A DNA stretch of 64,000 nucleotides, taken from an uncultured Bacteroidia bacterium. Lineage in GTDB: Bacteria; Bacteroidota; Bacteroidia; Bacteroidales; F082. The stretch's first letter is position 1, and every line of letters begins with the position of its first letter. This document shows, piece after piece, positions 17,453 through 25,685 of this stretch. A model generated the notes under the pieces. The model was not told the origin of the DNA, made no database searches, and was given only the letters and a program-made list of their open reading frames with translations. Position numbers and translations under genes: made by a program. The stretch is from the NCBI GenBank assembly GCA_902770835.1, contig CACXUM010000010.1:42366-106365 (forward strand). Reading direction: 5' to 3'.

Positions 17453-18123
17453 CAGGACCACAATTGCTTATCGTAGCCATCATCGCGGTACTCGTAATGG
17501 CTTTCCTTATCACGATGGTCGTGCTGAATAGTCAGGCGAAAAAGATGTTTTCCGCCAATTCGAGGTTGGTGAACAACCAGAACGCCCTACTTGAACAAAA
17601 CAAACGGCAGGAAAAAGACAAAACAGCGTTGAAAAAACGAATCAACGAATTGGAGGAAGAACTAAAGCAACAAGCAGGGGATGAAGTGGCACAACTGAAG
17701 GAGCAAACGCGCGAGTATCGCGAGAACATCGAACAGACTGCCGACATGGGCGACGAAGAACTGATGATTTGGATTGACCAAAAAATGGATGAAACAAACC
17801 TCTACACCGATACTGACCTCACACTGAAGACATTAGCAAACGCCCTCGGATTGACACAACGGCGACTGAATGTTTTGTTCAAAAACCATCCAAAATATGC
17901 CAACTTGGGTGACTATCTCAACGAGAAGCGTGTTTTGCTGGCCTGTAGGCTGTTGCACGAGAAACCCAACTGGACCATCGAGGCCATTGGGACAGAAGCT
18001 GGGTTCGGCAGTCGCCGCACGTTCCAAATGGAAATGAAACGCAGGTTCGGCATCACGCCAATGCAATACCGAAAGGGAATGGAAAATGCTGTAAATCAAG
18101 AAAGGACAGATACTTCAGACTAA
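17449..18123 (+). CDS. Membrane-anchored AraC-type HTH protein
   Basis: A 224-residue protein starting inside the kinase stop (ATGA). It has an N-terminal transmembrane helix (about residues 4-26, LLIVAIIAVLVMAFLITMVVL), then a charged coiled coil (about 45-95). The C-terminal AraC/XylS DNA-binding domain (about 120-215) has two HTHs: LTLKTLANALGLTQRRLNVLF, and WTIEAIGTEAGFGSRRTFQMEMKRRFGITPMQYRK. There is no receiver domain. The architecture resembles the C-terminal end of Bacteroides hybrid two-component or TPR-AraC membrane regulators, split from its sensor. Translational coupling to the kinase suggests they work together. The 3' end overlaps the convergent gene by 9 bases. Confidence 0.87.
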   Translation: MTGPQLLIVAIIAVLVMAFLITMVVLNSQAKKMFSANSRLVNNQNALLEQNKRQEKDKTALKKRINELEEELKQQAGDEVAQLKEQTREYRENIEQTADMGDEELMIWIDQKMDETNLYTDTDLTLKTLANALGLTQRRLNVLFKNHPKYANLGDYLNEKRVLLACRLLHEKPNWTIEAIGTEAGFGSRRTFQMEMKRRFGITPMQYRKGMENAVNQERTDTSD

Positions 18124-18711
18124 CACCCGCCGCTGCATCCAAGCATAAACGACGATGACGGCAATAGTGGAAACTTCCATAACCCAATTGACCCAAACCG
18201 ACTCCAAACATATCAGGAACGAAACAACAGGCACAATGCTGGAAATGAGGATGTAAAGCGCCATCCAAACGCCCACCTGATGCAGCCTCCCTCTGTAACT
18301 GAAAGCAATGGCGCAGCCCAAAGGCAGATAAACCAGCATCAGCGAAACGGCCACGGGCAGGCCAACGCTATACATCAGGGTTGGAATCAATTCCGTCAAA
18401 AACCCAGCGAAATTCAACGCGATGACCACCCACCACCACGCCGTAAACGGACGATAAAGCGGCTTCATACCTCGCAACAGTCCAAAATACATCACCAAGG
18501 CCCCAAAGGTCTGTACGAAGCCTCGCACCCACGAGAGATGGGCATCATCCATCCAGTGCATCAGCGGCGCATAGTCGATGGCGGCCTGCAAAAGGTAGCA
18601 CACGAAAGCCGCCTCGATGAGCCAGCGGGGTAGACCGCTGTCCACGTGATTTACAAGAGATTGGTTTTCGATGCTTATCGCCTTTTCGATGTGTTTTTGC
18701 TCTAGTTCCAC
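18115..18711 (-). CDS. Multi-pass membrane protein of unknown function (GTG start)
   Basis: A 198-residue protein not recognised as a named family. It has about five hydrophobic helices from residue 30 onward (for example WLIEAAFVCYLLQAA, FVQTFGALVMYFGLL, WWWVVIALNFAGFL, VAVSLMLVYLPLGCAIAF, VWMALYILISSIVPVVSFL). The start codon is GTG at 18711. It is supported by a TACTTTTG box six bases upstream, giving a leaderless-type arrangement. It is convergent with the AraC-type gene, sharing 9 bases at the 3' ends. Confidence 0.7.
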   Translation of the reverse strand: MELEQKHIEKAISIENQSLVNHVDSGLPRWLIEAAFVCYLLQAAIDYAPLMHWMDDAHLSWVRGFVQTFGALVMYFGLLRGMKPLYRPFTAWWWVVIALNFAGFLTELIPTLMYSVGLPVAVSLMLVYLPLGCAIAFSYRGRLHQVGVWMALYILISSIVPVVSFLICLESVWVNWVMEVSTIAVIVVYAWMQRRVLV

Positions 18712-18716
18712 GGCTG

Positions 18717-18724
18717 CAAAAGTA
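18717..18724 (-). promoter_or_regulatory. -7 box TACTTTTG for the GTG-start membrane protein gene
   Basis: The minus strand reads TACTTTTG with its last base six bases upstream of the GTG start, the same spacing as at 510-517 and 48273-48280. Confidence 0.55.
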
Positions 18725-18772
18725 CAATTTTATTGCGACAACAAACAAAAAACCATCATTTGTCATAAAACA

Positions 18773-18809
18773 ATTTGCCCGACCTTCAAACAACGAAGGT
18801 CGGGCAAAT
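18773..18809 (-). terminator. Strong hairpin terminator for the lipoprotein cluster
   Basis: A perfect 15-bp stem (ATTTGCCCGACCTTC, loop AAACAAC, then its complement) is followed on the minus strand by TTGTTTTA. It lies between the last lipoprotein gene (18846-19340) and the next minus-strand gene's promoter. Confidence 0.8.
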
Positions 18810-18845
18810 GTGCGATATTGGCTATCATGCCAATTTCAAGCTTTC

Positions 18846-19340
18846 TTATTGAATGGTCTTGGTTTTGCTAAATTCTAATTTATCTGGATGAGTAGCAATC
18901 CATTCTATAAAATCAGCTTTGGAAGTAGAGTAACCAGCCGTTTCACCCTCGCCATTGATTAAGGCAATACGAGCATATTCCACCTGTTCTGGAAGATCGG
19001 CTTCATTGTAAGTGACTTTACCTTCGATTTTTGCCTCAAACGGAACATTTACACTGATTTCTTTGGTCCAAGGCAAAGTGGCGTCATTCACTTCAACCAT
19101 GTTTCCGTTAGCGTCTTTAAAGGAAAAGCTGTAATGGAAGCAGGGCGAAACCGTGTGTGTGGTCACTTGACCAGTATTAATATCGCCCGTTTTGAAAATG
19201 TTGTCAACCTTGTAAACCACAGTCTTCGTCGTCGGCGTAGGAGTAGGTGTTGGGGTTGGTTGCGGGTCATTTTTCTTGCAGCCCGTGAGCATCATGCTAC
19301 CGATAAGCAGGGTAGCGAGCAAAAACGTTACTTTTTTCAT
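18846..19340 (-). CDS. Small lipoprotein with Pro-Thr linker (paralogue B)
   Basis: A 164-residue lipoprotein. The signal peptide MKKVTFLLATLLIGSMMLTGC has a clear lipobox (LTGC). It is followed by KKNDPQ and a PTPTPTPTPTT spacer, then a beta-rich domain of about 130 residues with no recognised fold. It is a tandem paralogue of the gene at 19388-19873. The first about 30 codons are nearly identical at the DNA level, and the LPWT...VNVPFEAKIEGKVTYNEADLPE segment is also conserved between the two. Likely outer-membrane or surface located. Function unknown. Confidence 0.82.
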   Translation of the reverse strand: MKKVTFLLATLLIGSMMLTGCKKNDPQPTPTPTPTPTTKTVVYKVDNIFKTGDINTGQVTTHTVSPCFHYSFSFKDANGNMVEVNDATLPWTKEISVNVPFEAKIEGKVTYNEADLPEQVEYARIALINGEGETAGYSTSKADFIEWIATHPDKLEFSKTKTIQ

Positions 19341-19387
19341 TTTGGAAATGTTTAAATGTTATTGATTAATGTTATGATTGTTAATGT

Positions 19388-19873
19388 TTATTCTACTTTC
19401 TCGCTAAGGCTAAAACTCAGCATATCAGAGTTTTCCGCTACCAAAGCCAAGAAACGTTCTTTAGAAACGGCTTGGTAAGGGTCATTTCCTATGGCAACCA
19501 GTTTGCCATCGGCAGTGATATTCGGCGTATGGCCAAAAGTCACCATGTCAGGAATATTGGCTTCGTTGTAAGTGGCTTTTCCTTCAACCTTGGCATTGAA
19601 AGGCATGTTCACAGTGATTTCAGGAGAGGTCCAAGGCAAAGTGACATCATTCACTGTCACAGAATTGCCGTCAGCACCTACATAGGTGATTGTGTACTTG
19701 AAGCAATCGGAAGCGGCAAAAACCCCTTGCTTGTTGTTGACTTCGTAAATCACTTTGGCGGTTGTAGGTGTCGGTGTAGGATCGGGAGTTGGTTGCGGGT
19801 CATTTTTCTTGCAGCCCGTGAGCATCAAGCCACCGATAAGCAGGGTGGCGAGCAAAAATGTTACTTTTTTCAT
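19388..19873 (-). CDS. Small lipoprotein with Pro-Thr linker (paralogue A)
   Basis: A 161-residue lipoprotein with signal peptide MKKVTFLLATLLIGGLMLTGC and linker PTPDPTPTPTT. It is a paralogue of the adjacent downstream gene (47-base gap), with shared segments NDVTLPWTSPEITVNMPFNAKVEGKATYNEANIP. The shared part looks like a single small beta domain. The sequence between the paralogues differs mainly in surface-exposed loops, as expected of a duplicated surface lipoprotein. Function not recognised. Confidence 0.82.
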   Translation of the reverse strand: MKKVTFLLATLLIGGLMLTGCKKNDPQPTPDPTPTPTTAKVIYEVNNKQGVFAASDCFKYTITYVGADGNSVTVNDVTLPWTSPEITVNMPFNAKVEGKATYNEANIPDMVTFGHTPNITADGKLVAIGNDPYQAVSKERFLALVAENSDMLSFSLSEKVE

Positions 19874-19926
19874 TTGAATTAAATTTAGTTAGTTGTTAAT
19901 TTATTGAAAGTTAAGTATTTTAGAAT

Positions 19927-20289
19927 TCATTTTGCGGGAACGTTTCCCCAAGATTTTGTGCCGATGGTCTCAACGTTCACTAATTGGTCGTTTTGCGTTT
20001 CCTGACGGCAAAACTTGACGACATAATAACTTGAATCATTCAAAGTGACGGTGATGTTCGACACCGACGACAAGAAGCCATTCCATTCGGTTTGTGCCTC
20101 TTCTTTTGTCAATTGCATAACATTGTTGAATTTAGGACGCAGAATGTTTTCGAGTTCTGTGGTGTTGTTCCCTTGGCCATTGATGCGGAATGATGTGGAA
20201 TAGGAGTAGTAATCTTTGCTACCGGTTTTTGTGCAAGAGATGCACACCATAGCCACCAATGCGATGGCGATAAACATTACTTTTTTCAT
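19927..20289 (-). CDS. Small lipoprotein
   Basis: A 120-residue lipoprotein: MKKVMFIAIALVAMVCISC is a signal peptide with lipobox cysteine at residue 19. The remainder (SFRINGQGNNTTELENILRPKFNNVMQLTKEEAQTEWNGFLSSVSN) has no recognised domain. It is first in a run of three minus-strand lipoprotein genes separated by 47-53 bases and ending at the terminator at 18773-18809, so they probably form one transcript from the -7 box at 20335-20342. Confidence 0.8.
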   Translation of the reverse strand: MKKVMFIAIALVAMVCISCTKTGSKDYYSYSTSFRINGQGNNTTELENILRPKFNNVMQLTKEEAQTEWNGFLSSVSNITVTLNDSSYYVVKFCRQETQNDQLVNVETIGTKSWGNVPAK

Positions 20290-20334
20290 TTCATTGTTGA
20301 AATTTTGTTAAACATTGGGTTGATAAAACTGGCA

Positions 20335-20342
20335 CAAAAATA
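20335..20342 (-). promoter_or_regulatory. -7 box TATTTTTG for the lipoprotein cluster
   Basis: The minus strand reads TATTTTTG, 46 bases upstream of the first lipoprotein ATG. The 268-bp divergent interval to the flippase gene also holds the plus-strand box at 20524-20531. Confidence 0.5.
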
Positions 20343-20523
20343 ACCAATTTGGCATTGCTAAAGACATTCTTTCCTCAAAAAACGGCCAAAAACGAGGTCT
20401 TTTTGCGCAAAATCGGGTTTTTTGCGCATTAATGCTTACCTGTTTCCATTCGATTTTCACATCGTCATACGGTCTGTGACCGAATTGCCAAAAGTTGATG
20501 GATGGTATTACAACAAAAAACTT

Positions 20524-20531
20524 TATTTTTG
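20524..20531 (+). promoter_or_regulatory. -7 box TATTTTTG for the flippase gene
   Basis: TATTTTTG lies upstream of the ATGs at 20549 and 20558 and downstream of the ATG at 20495, so it limits the choice of start codon. Confidence 0.55.
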
Positions 20532-20557
20532 CGTTTCGGAAAAAACAAATGCGACCT

Positions 20558-22051
20558 ATGGCAGAAAACAAATTAGGCTCCCTTGCGAAACAGACCGCCA
20601 TTTACGGTTTGAGCAGCATCATCGGCAGGTTCTTGAACTACCTGCTTGTGCCGCTTTATACCTACAAAATCGCCGCCGAGTCGGGAGGTTATGGCATTGT
20701 CACGAACCTGTATGCCTACACCGCCTTGCTGCTCGTCATCCTCACTTTTGGTATGGAAACCACCTTCTTCCGCTTCTCCAACAAGGAAGGCGTGAACCCC
20801 GACAAGGCCTTTTCCACTTCGGGATTGGCGGTGGGTTTGGTGAGTTTGGTTTTCGTCGTTTTGGTCAGCCTTTTCCTGAAGCCGATTTCCAACGCCTTGC
20901 ATTACGCCAGCCATCCCGAATTTGTCGAGATTATGGCCATCATCGTGGCCTTGGACGCATTTCAGGCCATACTTTTCGCCCGCTTGAGATACGAAAACAA
21001 GGCCATCAAGTTTGCCACGCTCAAACTGCTGTTCATCTTCCTCAATATCGGCTTGAACCTGTTCGTTTTCTTGGTCGCACCCGGTCTGAAAGAGAGCCAT
21101 CCCGCGCTAATGGGCTGGTACGAAAACAGTTACCAAGTCGGCTACATCTTCATCGTGAACCTGATTTGCACCGGATTAATCACGCTCGGTTTCATTCCCG
21201 AAATCAGGAAATTGCGCTTCGGCCTCGACCGCGACCTGCTCAAACAAATGCTGCGCTACACTTGGCCGCTGCTGCTTTTAGGCTTGGCTGGCATCCTCAA
21301 CCAAGTGGCCGACAAGATTTGCTACCGCTTCATCGTGCCCGGCAAGGAAGGCGAGGTGCAACTCGGCATCTATGGTGCCTGCGTGAAAATCGCGATGATT
21401 ATGGCGATGATCACGCAAGCCTTCCGCTACGCCTACGAGCCTTTCGTCTTCGGCGGCAAACGCGACAAGGAAGACAAGCAAACCCAAGCCAAGGTGATGC
21501 AATATTTCATCATCTTTACCTTGTTTGCTTTCCTCGCCGTGGTGATGTATATGCCCATCCTGAAGCACATCATCAAGAGCGATTACTGGGAAGGCCTGCG
21601 CGTGGTGCCCATCGTGATGATGGCCGAAATCTTTATGGGCATCTATTTCAACCTCTCGTTTTGGTACAAACTCATCGACGAGACTTGGTGGGGTGCCATT
21701 TTCTCGGGCATCGGCTGCGTGGTGCTGATTGCCATCAATTTCATTTTCGTGCCCAAATACGGCTATATGGCTTGCGCTTGGGGCGGCTTTGCGGGCTATG
21801 GCGTTTGTATGGTGTTGTCCTACTTCGTCGGGCAGAAAAAGGCCCCGATACCTTATAATATTAAGTCCGCTTTCCTCTATTTTGCCCTCGCCGTGGCTTT
21901 GTATTTCGCGCAAAAGAGCATCCACATTGAGAGCACCGTCTGGACTTTGGTCGTCAATACGGGCTTGCTGCTCGTCTTCTTCGCCTTCATCTGCTGGATG
22001 GAGAAGGACTTGGTGAAGGGAGTTTTGACTATGGTGAAGAAGCGGAAATGA
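20558..22051 (+). CDS. Polysaccharide flippase (Wzx/MATE-like oligosaccharide exporter)
   Basis: A 497-residue membrane protein with about 12-14 helices. It begins MAENKLGSLAKQTAIYGLSSIIGRFLNYLLVPLYTYKI, the conserved opening of Bacteroidota PST-family exporters. It would translocate lipid-linked glycan units across the inner membrane. The ATG at 20549 (MRPMAENK) is an equally possible start. The earlier ATG at 20495 is upstream of the -7 box and is rejected. A strongly biased composition makes long artefact frames on both other frames. There are no glycan genes immediately beside it; the glycan region starts 8 kb downstream. Confidence 0.9.
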   Translation: MAENKLGSLAKQTAIYGLSSIIGRFLNYLLVPLYTYKIAAESGGYGIVTNLYAYTALLLVILTFGMETTFFRFSNKEGVNPDKAFSTSGLAVGLVSLVFVVLVSLFLKPISNALHYASHPEFVEIMAIIVALDAFQAILFARLRYENKAIKFATLKLLFIFLNIGLNLFVFLVAPGLKESHPALMGWYENSYQVGYIFIVNLICTGLITLGFIPEIRKLRFGLDRDLLKQMLRYTWPLLLLGLAGILNQVADKICYRFIVPGKEGEVQLGIYGACVKIAMIMAMITQAFRYAYEPFVFGGKRDKEDKQTQAKVMQYFIIFTLFAFLAVVMYMPILKHIIKSDYWEGLRVVPIVMMAEIFMGIYFNLSFWYKLIDETWWGAIFSGIGCVVLIAINFIFVPKYGYMACAWGGFAGYGVCMVLSYFVGQKKAPIPYNIKSAFLYFALAVALYFAQKSIHIESTVWTLVVNTGLLLVFFAFICWMEKDLVKGVLTMVKKRK

Positions 22052-22071
22052 TGATTGTTTGAAAAAATGTG

Positions 22072-22079
22072 TATTTTTG
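22072..22079 (+). promoter_or_regulatory. -7 box TATTTTTG for the AlbA-type gene
   Basis: TATTTTTG ends 8 bases before the ATG at 22087. The surrounding AAAATGTGTATTTTTGC is repeated exactly ahead of the toxin-antitoxin operon (26819-26833). Confidence 0.55.
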
Positions 22080-22086
22080 CAAACTT

Positions 22087-23556
22087 ATGACCAAGGAAGA
22101 ATTAGTCGAGATCATAACTTGCGGCGAAACCAGCACCGTGCAGTTCAAGCAGCAGATGACCACTTCCAAGCAAATCGCTGAGGAAATGGTTGCTTTTGCC
22201 AATTGCATGGGAGGAATTATCTTGTTTGGCATCGAGGACAAGACTGGGCAAATCATAGGACTTTCTTATTCCGAAATCCAGCAGATTTCGCATGAAATCT
22301 CTACTGCTGCCAACGACCAAATCCGACCTGCCATTTATTTGCAAACCGAAGTCGTCGTGGCCGACAGCAAGCGCGTATTGGTGGCTCATGTGATGGAAGG
22401 CACGAACAAACCTTACAAAACCTTAAACGGAAATATATGGGTTAAGCAAGGTTCCGACAAGCGAAAGGTTGTCTCAAACGAAAAAATGCTTTCGATGATG
22501 CAAGAGAGTGGTAGAGTGTGCGCCGACAAGAGAAGTGTGGATGGTAGTTCCATACACGACATTTCCGAAACTTCGTTGAAAATGCTATTGTCGAAAAGAT
22601 ACTCCAAAGAATTGGCTTTGGCCGGCTTAAACGAAGAAAACGCTACCATTGAAAACATGGTTGATGCCGTGGCTCCCAATTTCACCATTGAGCGACTGCT
22701 TCAAAATTTATCGCTAATGGATGCGAAAGGCCAACTGACGCTTGCAGGGCTTTTGCTTGTGGGCAAAAACATCAAGCGATTTGTGCCTGTGTTCACGATA
22801 AAATGCATCTCGTTTGTCGGAAACACAGTTGCTGGAAACCAGTATCGAGACTATCTGCCAGAAAGCGAAATGGAAGGCAATCTGCTGACGCAATATACGG
22901 CTGCAATGAATTTTGTAAGCCGCAATCTGATGACCAAACAAAAGGAAGACAATTTCAATAGCAACGGACAATTGGAGATTCCTTTATCCGTATTTGTCGA
23001 GTTGATTGTCAATGCTTTGGTTCATCGCGATTATTACCAATCGTCCGCTATTCGTTTGTTTGTATTCGACAACCGTATAGAATTGCATAGCCCCGGCACT
23101 TTGCCGTCAGATTTGACCGTGGAGGACATCAAGAAAGGCATCTCGAAACCGAGAAACCAATTACTTTTCGAGTTTGCCCGATATTTTCTGCCCTATACTG
23201 GTGTTGGAAGTGGCATCTTGCGTGTTTCACAAGCCTTTGATAATGTAGATTATTACAACGATTTGGACTTGGATGAGTTCAGAATCATCATTCCGAGAAA
23301 GATGGATTTGACCCAAATGACAAATGTCCCTCACGATGTCCCTCACGATGTCCCTCACGAAAAAGGTGAAAAATCAAGGCAAGAACATATCATTGAGTTG
23401 GTCCGGATGAATCCTGGCATTACAAGAGAATTGATGGCAAAACTATTGGGAGTGAACGCCAAAACCATAGGACGCGAATTGGCGAAAATGAAGGATAAGA
23501 TTACTTATCGCGGTTCAGGAAATCACGGTCATTGGGAAGTAATTGAAATACAATAA
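22087..23556 (+). CDS. AlbA_2 / divergent AAA-4 domain ATP-binding regulator
   Basis: A 489-residue protein. The N-terminal Schlafen AlbA_2-type domain is TSTVQFKQQMTTSKQIAEEMVAFANCMGGIILFGIEDK. A central ATPase-like region includes IPLSVFVELIVNALVHRDYY and NRIELHSPGTLP, which resemble a HATPase_c_4 fold. The C-terminal winged helix is IIELVRMNPGITRELMAKLLGVNAKTIGRELAKMKDKI. Proteins of this layout are putative ATP-dependent transcriptional regulators, often beside toxin-antitoxin or mobile loci. A tandem repeat encodes VPHDVPHDVPHE in the linker (about residues 417-428). The start at 22087 follows the -7 box; the upstream ATG at 22069 lies before it. Confidence 0.85.
   Translation: MTKEELVEIITCGETSTVQFKQQMTTSKQIAEEMVAFANCMGGIILFGIEDKTGQIIGLSYSEIQQISHEISTAANDQIRPAIYLQTEVVVADSKRVLVAHVMEGTNKPYKTLNGNIWVKQGSDKRKVVSNEKMLSMMQESGRVCADKRSVDGSSIHDISETSLKMLLSKRYSKELALAGLNEENATIENMVDAVAPNFTIERLLQNLSLMDAKGQLTLAGLLLVGKNIKRFVPVFTIKCISFVGNTVAGNQYRDYLPESEMEGNLLTQYTAAMNFVSRNLMTKQKEDNFNSNGQLEIPLSVFVELIVNALVHRDYYQSSAIRLFVFDNRIELHSPGTLPSDLTVEDIKKGISKPRNQLLFEFARYFLPYTGVGSGILRVSQAFDNVDYYNDLDLDEFRIIIPRKMDLTQMTNVPHDVPHDVPHEKGEKSRQEHIIELVRMNPGITRELMAKLLGVNAKTIGRELAKMKDKITYRGSGNHGHWEVIEIQ
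23336..23371 (+). repeat. 12-bp tandem repeat (three units) inside the AlbA-type gene
   Basis: Three copies of GTCCCTCACGAT (the last ends GAA) encode repeated V-P-H-D in the linker before the winged helix. Because the unit is 12 bases, gain or loss changes linker length without shifting the frame. Confidence 0.8.
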
Positions 23557-23567
23557 AATAAACACTT

Positions 23568-24005
23568 ATGACACTAAAGATAATCAACACCTCAAACAAT
23601 CCCCTGCCCGCCTACGAGACCAAAAACTCGGCCGGTATGGACCTCCGCGCCTTCCTGCCAGAAGGCCCGATAACGCTTGAACCTATGCAACGCGGCCTCG
23701 TGCCGACGGGCCTCTATATGGAAATCCCCGAAGGCTACGAAGGCCAAGTGCGCCCCCGTAGCGGCCTCGCGCTCAAGAGCGGCATCACCGTCTTGAATTC
23801 GCCCGGCACCATCGATGCCGACTATCGCGGGCAGATTTGCGTCATCCTTATTAATTTGTCCGACAAGCCTTTCATTATCAACAGCGGCGACCGCATCGCG
23901 CAAATGGTCATCGCCAAATGCGAACAAGTTGAGCCTGTGCAAGTGGAAGTTTTATCGGAAACAGAACGCGGCGCGGGCGGTTTTGGACACACGGGGAAGA
24001 GTTGA
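23568..24005 (+). CDS. dut: dUTP diphosphatase (dUTPase)
   Basis: A 145-residue trimeric-type dUTPase. All five motifs are seen: [40 protein letters not shown] and the C-terminal [11 protein letters not shown] arm. It hydrolyses dUTP to dUMP and pyrophosphate, limiting uracil in DNA and feeding dTMP synthesis. It starts 11 bases after the AlbA-type gene. The stop overlaps the beginning of a TTTAGAG-type repeat tract that separates it from the TPR gene. Confidence 0.97.
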   Translation: MTLKIINTSNNPLPAYETKNSAGMDLRAFLPEGPITLEPMQRGLVPTGLYMEIPEGYEGQVRPRSGLALKSGITVLNSPGTIDADYRGQICVILINLSDKPFIINSGDRIAQMVIAKCEQVEPVQVEVLSETERGAGGFGHTGKS

Positions 24006-24050
24006 GAGTGTAGTGTTTAGAGTTTAGAGTCAGTTAAATAGTTTAGAGTT
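24001..24050. repeat. TTTAGAG-type intergenic repeat tract 1
   Basis: Degenerate repeats of GTTTAGAGTTTAGAGT fill the whole interval between the dut stop and the TPR-gene ATG. Related tracts occur at 31724-31756, 32759-32816 and, inverted, 33187-33240. Confidence 0.75.
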
Positions 24051-25664
24051 ATGAAGTATAGAATGTTTTTGTTGTTACTGCTTTTGGGTTGCTCGATGGG
24101 GAGTTTTGCCCAAACGATGGAGTCGGAATTTGCAGGCAAACCCGACAAGAAAAAAAACGCCACCTATTTCTCCAACGGCTTGCAAAGCAAGTACCGCGAG
24201 GACACCGAAGGCGCCATCCGCAACTTCGAGCAGGCCTTGCGCTATATGCCCAACGATGCTGCCTCGATGTTCGAATTGAGCGAACAATATTATACCGTCG
24301 GGCGACTTGATGACGCTTTCAGGATGATTGAAAAGGCCGCCGAACTCGACCCCGAAAACAAGTGGTACCAAATGCGTTTGGGCGTGTTTTACCGCGAATT
24401 GGGGCAACTCGGCGACTTCATCAACCTGTACGAACCCTTGACGAAAAAGTATCCCGACGATATGGAAATGCTCAGCGAACTCATTGAGGCTTACTTGCTT
24501 ACGGAGCAATTCGACAAGGCTTTGGCCAAAATGGATGTGCTGGAACAACAAATTGGGCAGAACGATTTCATCACTGAGCAACGCCTCGGAGTTTACAAAC
24601 GGCAGGGCAACGGCAAGAAACTCATCGCTGAATTGGAGCGGCTCATCAAGGAAAACCCTGAAAACGTGCGCTATTATTCCTTGCTCGCACAAGAATATGC
24701 CGAAATGGGCAAGGACAAGGAAGCCTTGAAGACCTACGAGAAAATCAAGGAAGTGAACCCCAATGACCCTTACATAAACGTCTCATTGTTGGAGTTTTAC
24801 GAGAAAAACGGCGACAAGGAAAAGGCCTTCAACGAACTGATTGCCGCCATTCGTAACAAAAGCCTCGACATTGCCACGAAAGCCAACATCTGGGACTATT
24901 GGATGGGAAAAAACGAAAAATCCAACGAAATCGACGAGCAGGCGCGGCAATGCGGCGAGGCCTTCATTGAAACCCATCCCGACAACAAATTGGGCTACCT
25001 TATCCTCGGCTCCTATTATATAGTGGAACAAAACGCGCTGAAATCCAAGGAGATATACCAACAAGTGTTGGACATCGACAGCACCGACTTCTATGGATGG
25101 CAAAACCTTATTATCAGCGAGTCAAGGCTGAACGAAAACGAGAATGTTCGCCAACACGCCATCAAGGCTTTGAAATACTACCCGATGCAGCCCGTTTTCT
25201 ATTGGTATGCGGGCGTGGCGAGTGCCGTCCTGAAAATCAACGACGAGGCCATCAACTATTTGGAAAAAGGCCGCCGCTATACCACCGACAAGATTCAGTT
25301 ATCCAACTTCGACGCTTTCCTTGGCGACCTCTACCACGAGCAAGGCGACGAGGAGAAAGCCTTCGATGCCTACGAGCGCACCTTGCGCAACGACCCCGAC
25401 AATGTGTTGGTCTTGAACAACTACGCCTATTACCTTGCCCTGAAAGGCCAAGACTTGGACAAGGCCTTGGAAATGTCAACCAAAGCCATCGCCGCCGAAC
25501 CCGACAACCCGACCTATCTCGACACCCACGCTTGGGTACTCTATATGAAAGGCGACTACAAAGAAGCCGAAAAGCACATGAAAAAAGCCCTAAAACTGCT
25601 GAAAGAACCTGACGAGACCTATACGAAGCATTATGAGGCGATTATGGATAAACTGAAAAATTGA
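24051..25664 (+). CDS. Exported tetratricopeptide repeat protein
   Basis: A 537-residue protein with a signal peptide (MKYRMFLLLLLLGCSMGSFAQT, with a cysteine at residue 14 that could also be a lipobox). About twelve TPR units follow, from NATYFSNGLQSKYREDTEGAIRNFEQALRYMPNDAASMFEL to the last YLDTHAWVLYMKGDYKEAEKHMKKALKLL. Bacteroidota have many such proteins in the periplasm or outer membrane as assembly scaffolds; the partner here is not known. It follows dut across a TTTAGAG tract and ends 21 bases before a conserved promoter-type repeat. Confidence 0.87.
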   Translation: MKYRMFLLLLLLGCSMGSFAQTMESEFAGKPDKKKNATYFSNGLQSKYREDTEGAIRNFEQALRYMPNDAASMFELSEQYYTVGRLDDAFRMIEKAAELDPENKWYQMRLGVFYRELGQLGDFINLYEPLTKKYPDDMEMLSELIEAYLLTEQFDKALAKMDVLEQQIGQNDFITEQRLGVYKRQGNGKKLIAELERLIKENPENVRYYSLLAQEYAEMGKDKEALKTYEKIKEVNPNDPYINVSLLEFYEKNGDKEKAFNELIAAIRNKSLDIATKANIWDYWMGKNEKSNEIDEQARQCGEAFIETHPDNKLGYLILGSYYIVEQNALKSKEIYQQVLDIDSTDFYGWQNLIISESRLNENENVRQHAIKALKYYPMQPVFYWYAGVASAVLKINDEAINYLEKGRRYTTDKIQLSNFDAFLGDLYHEQGDEEKAFDAYERTLRNDPDNVLVLNNYAYYLALKGQDLDKALEMSTKAIAAEPDNPTYLDTHAWVLYMKGDYKEAEKHMKKALKLLKEPDETYTKHYEAIMDKLKN

Positions 25665-25685
25665 TGGTTTTGGGGGCTTTGGAAG

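Noticed and set aside
20422-21858. 478-residue plus-strand frame overlapping the flippase gene
   Set aside because: It is Arg/His/Pro-rich with no domain and lies in another frame of a clear membrane transporter gene; a by-product of codon bias.
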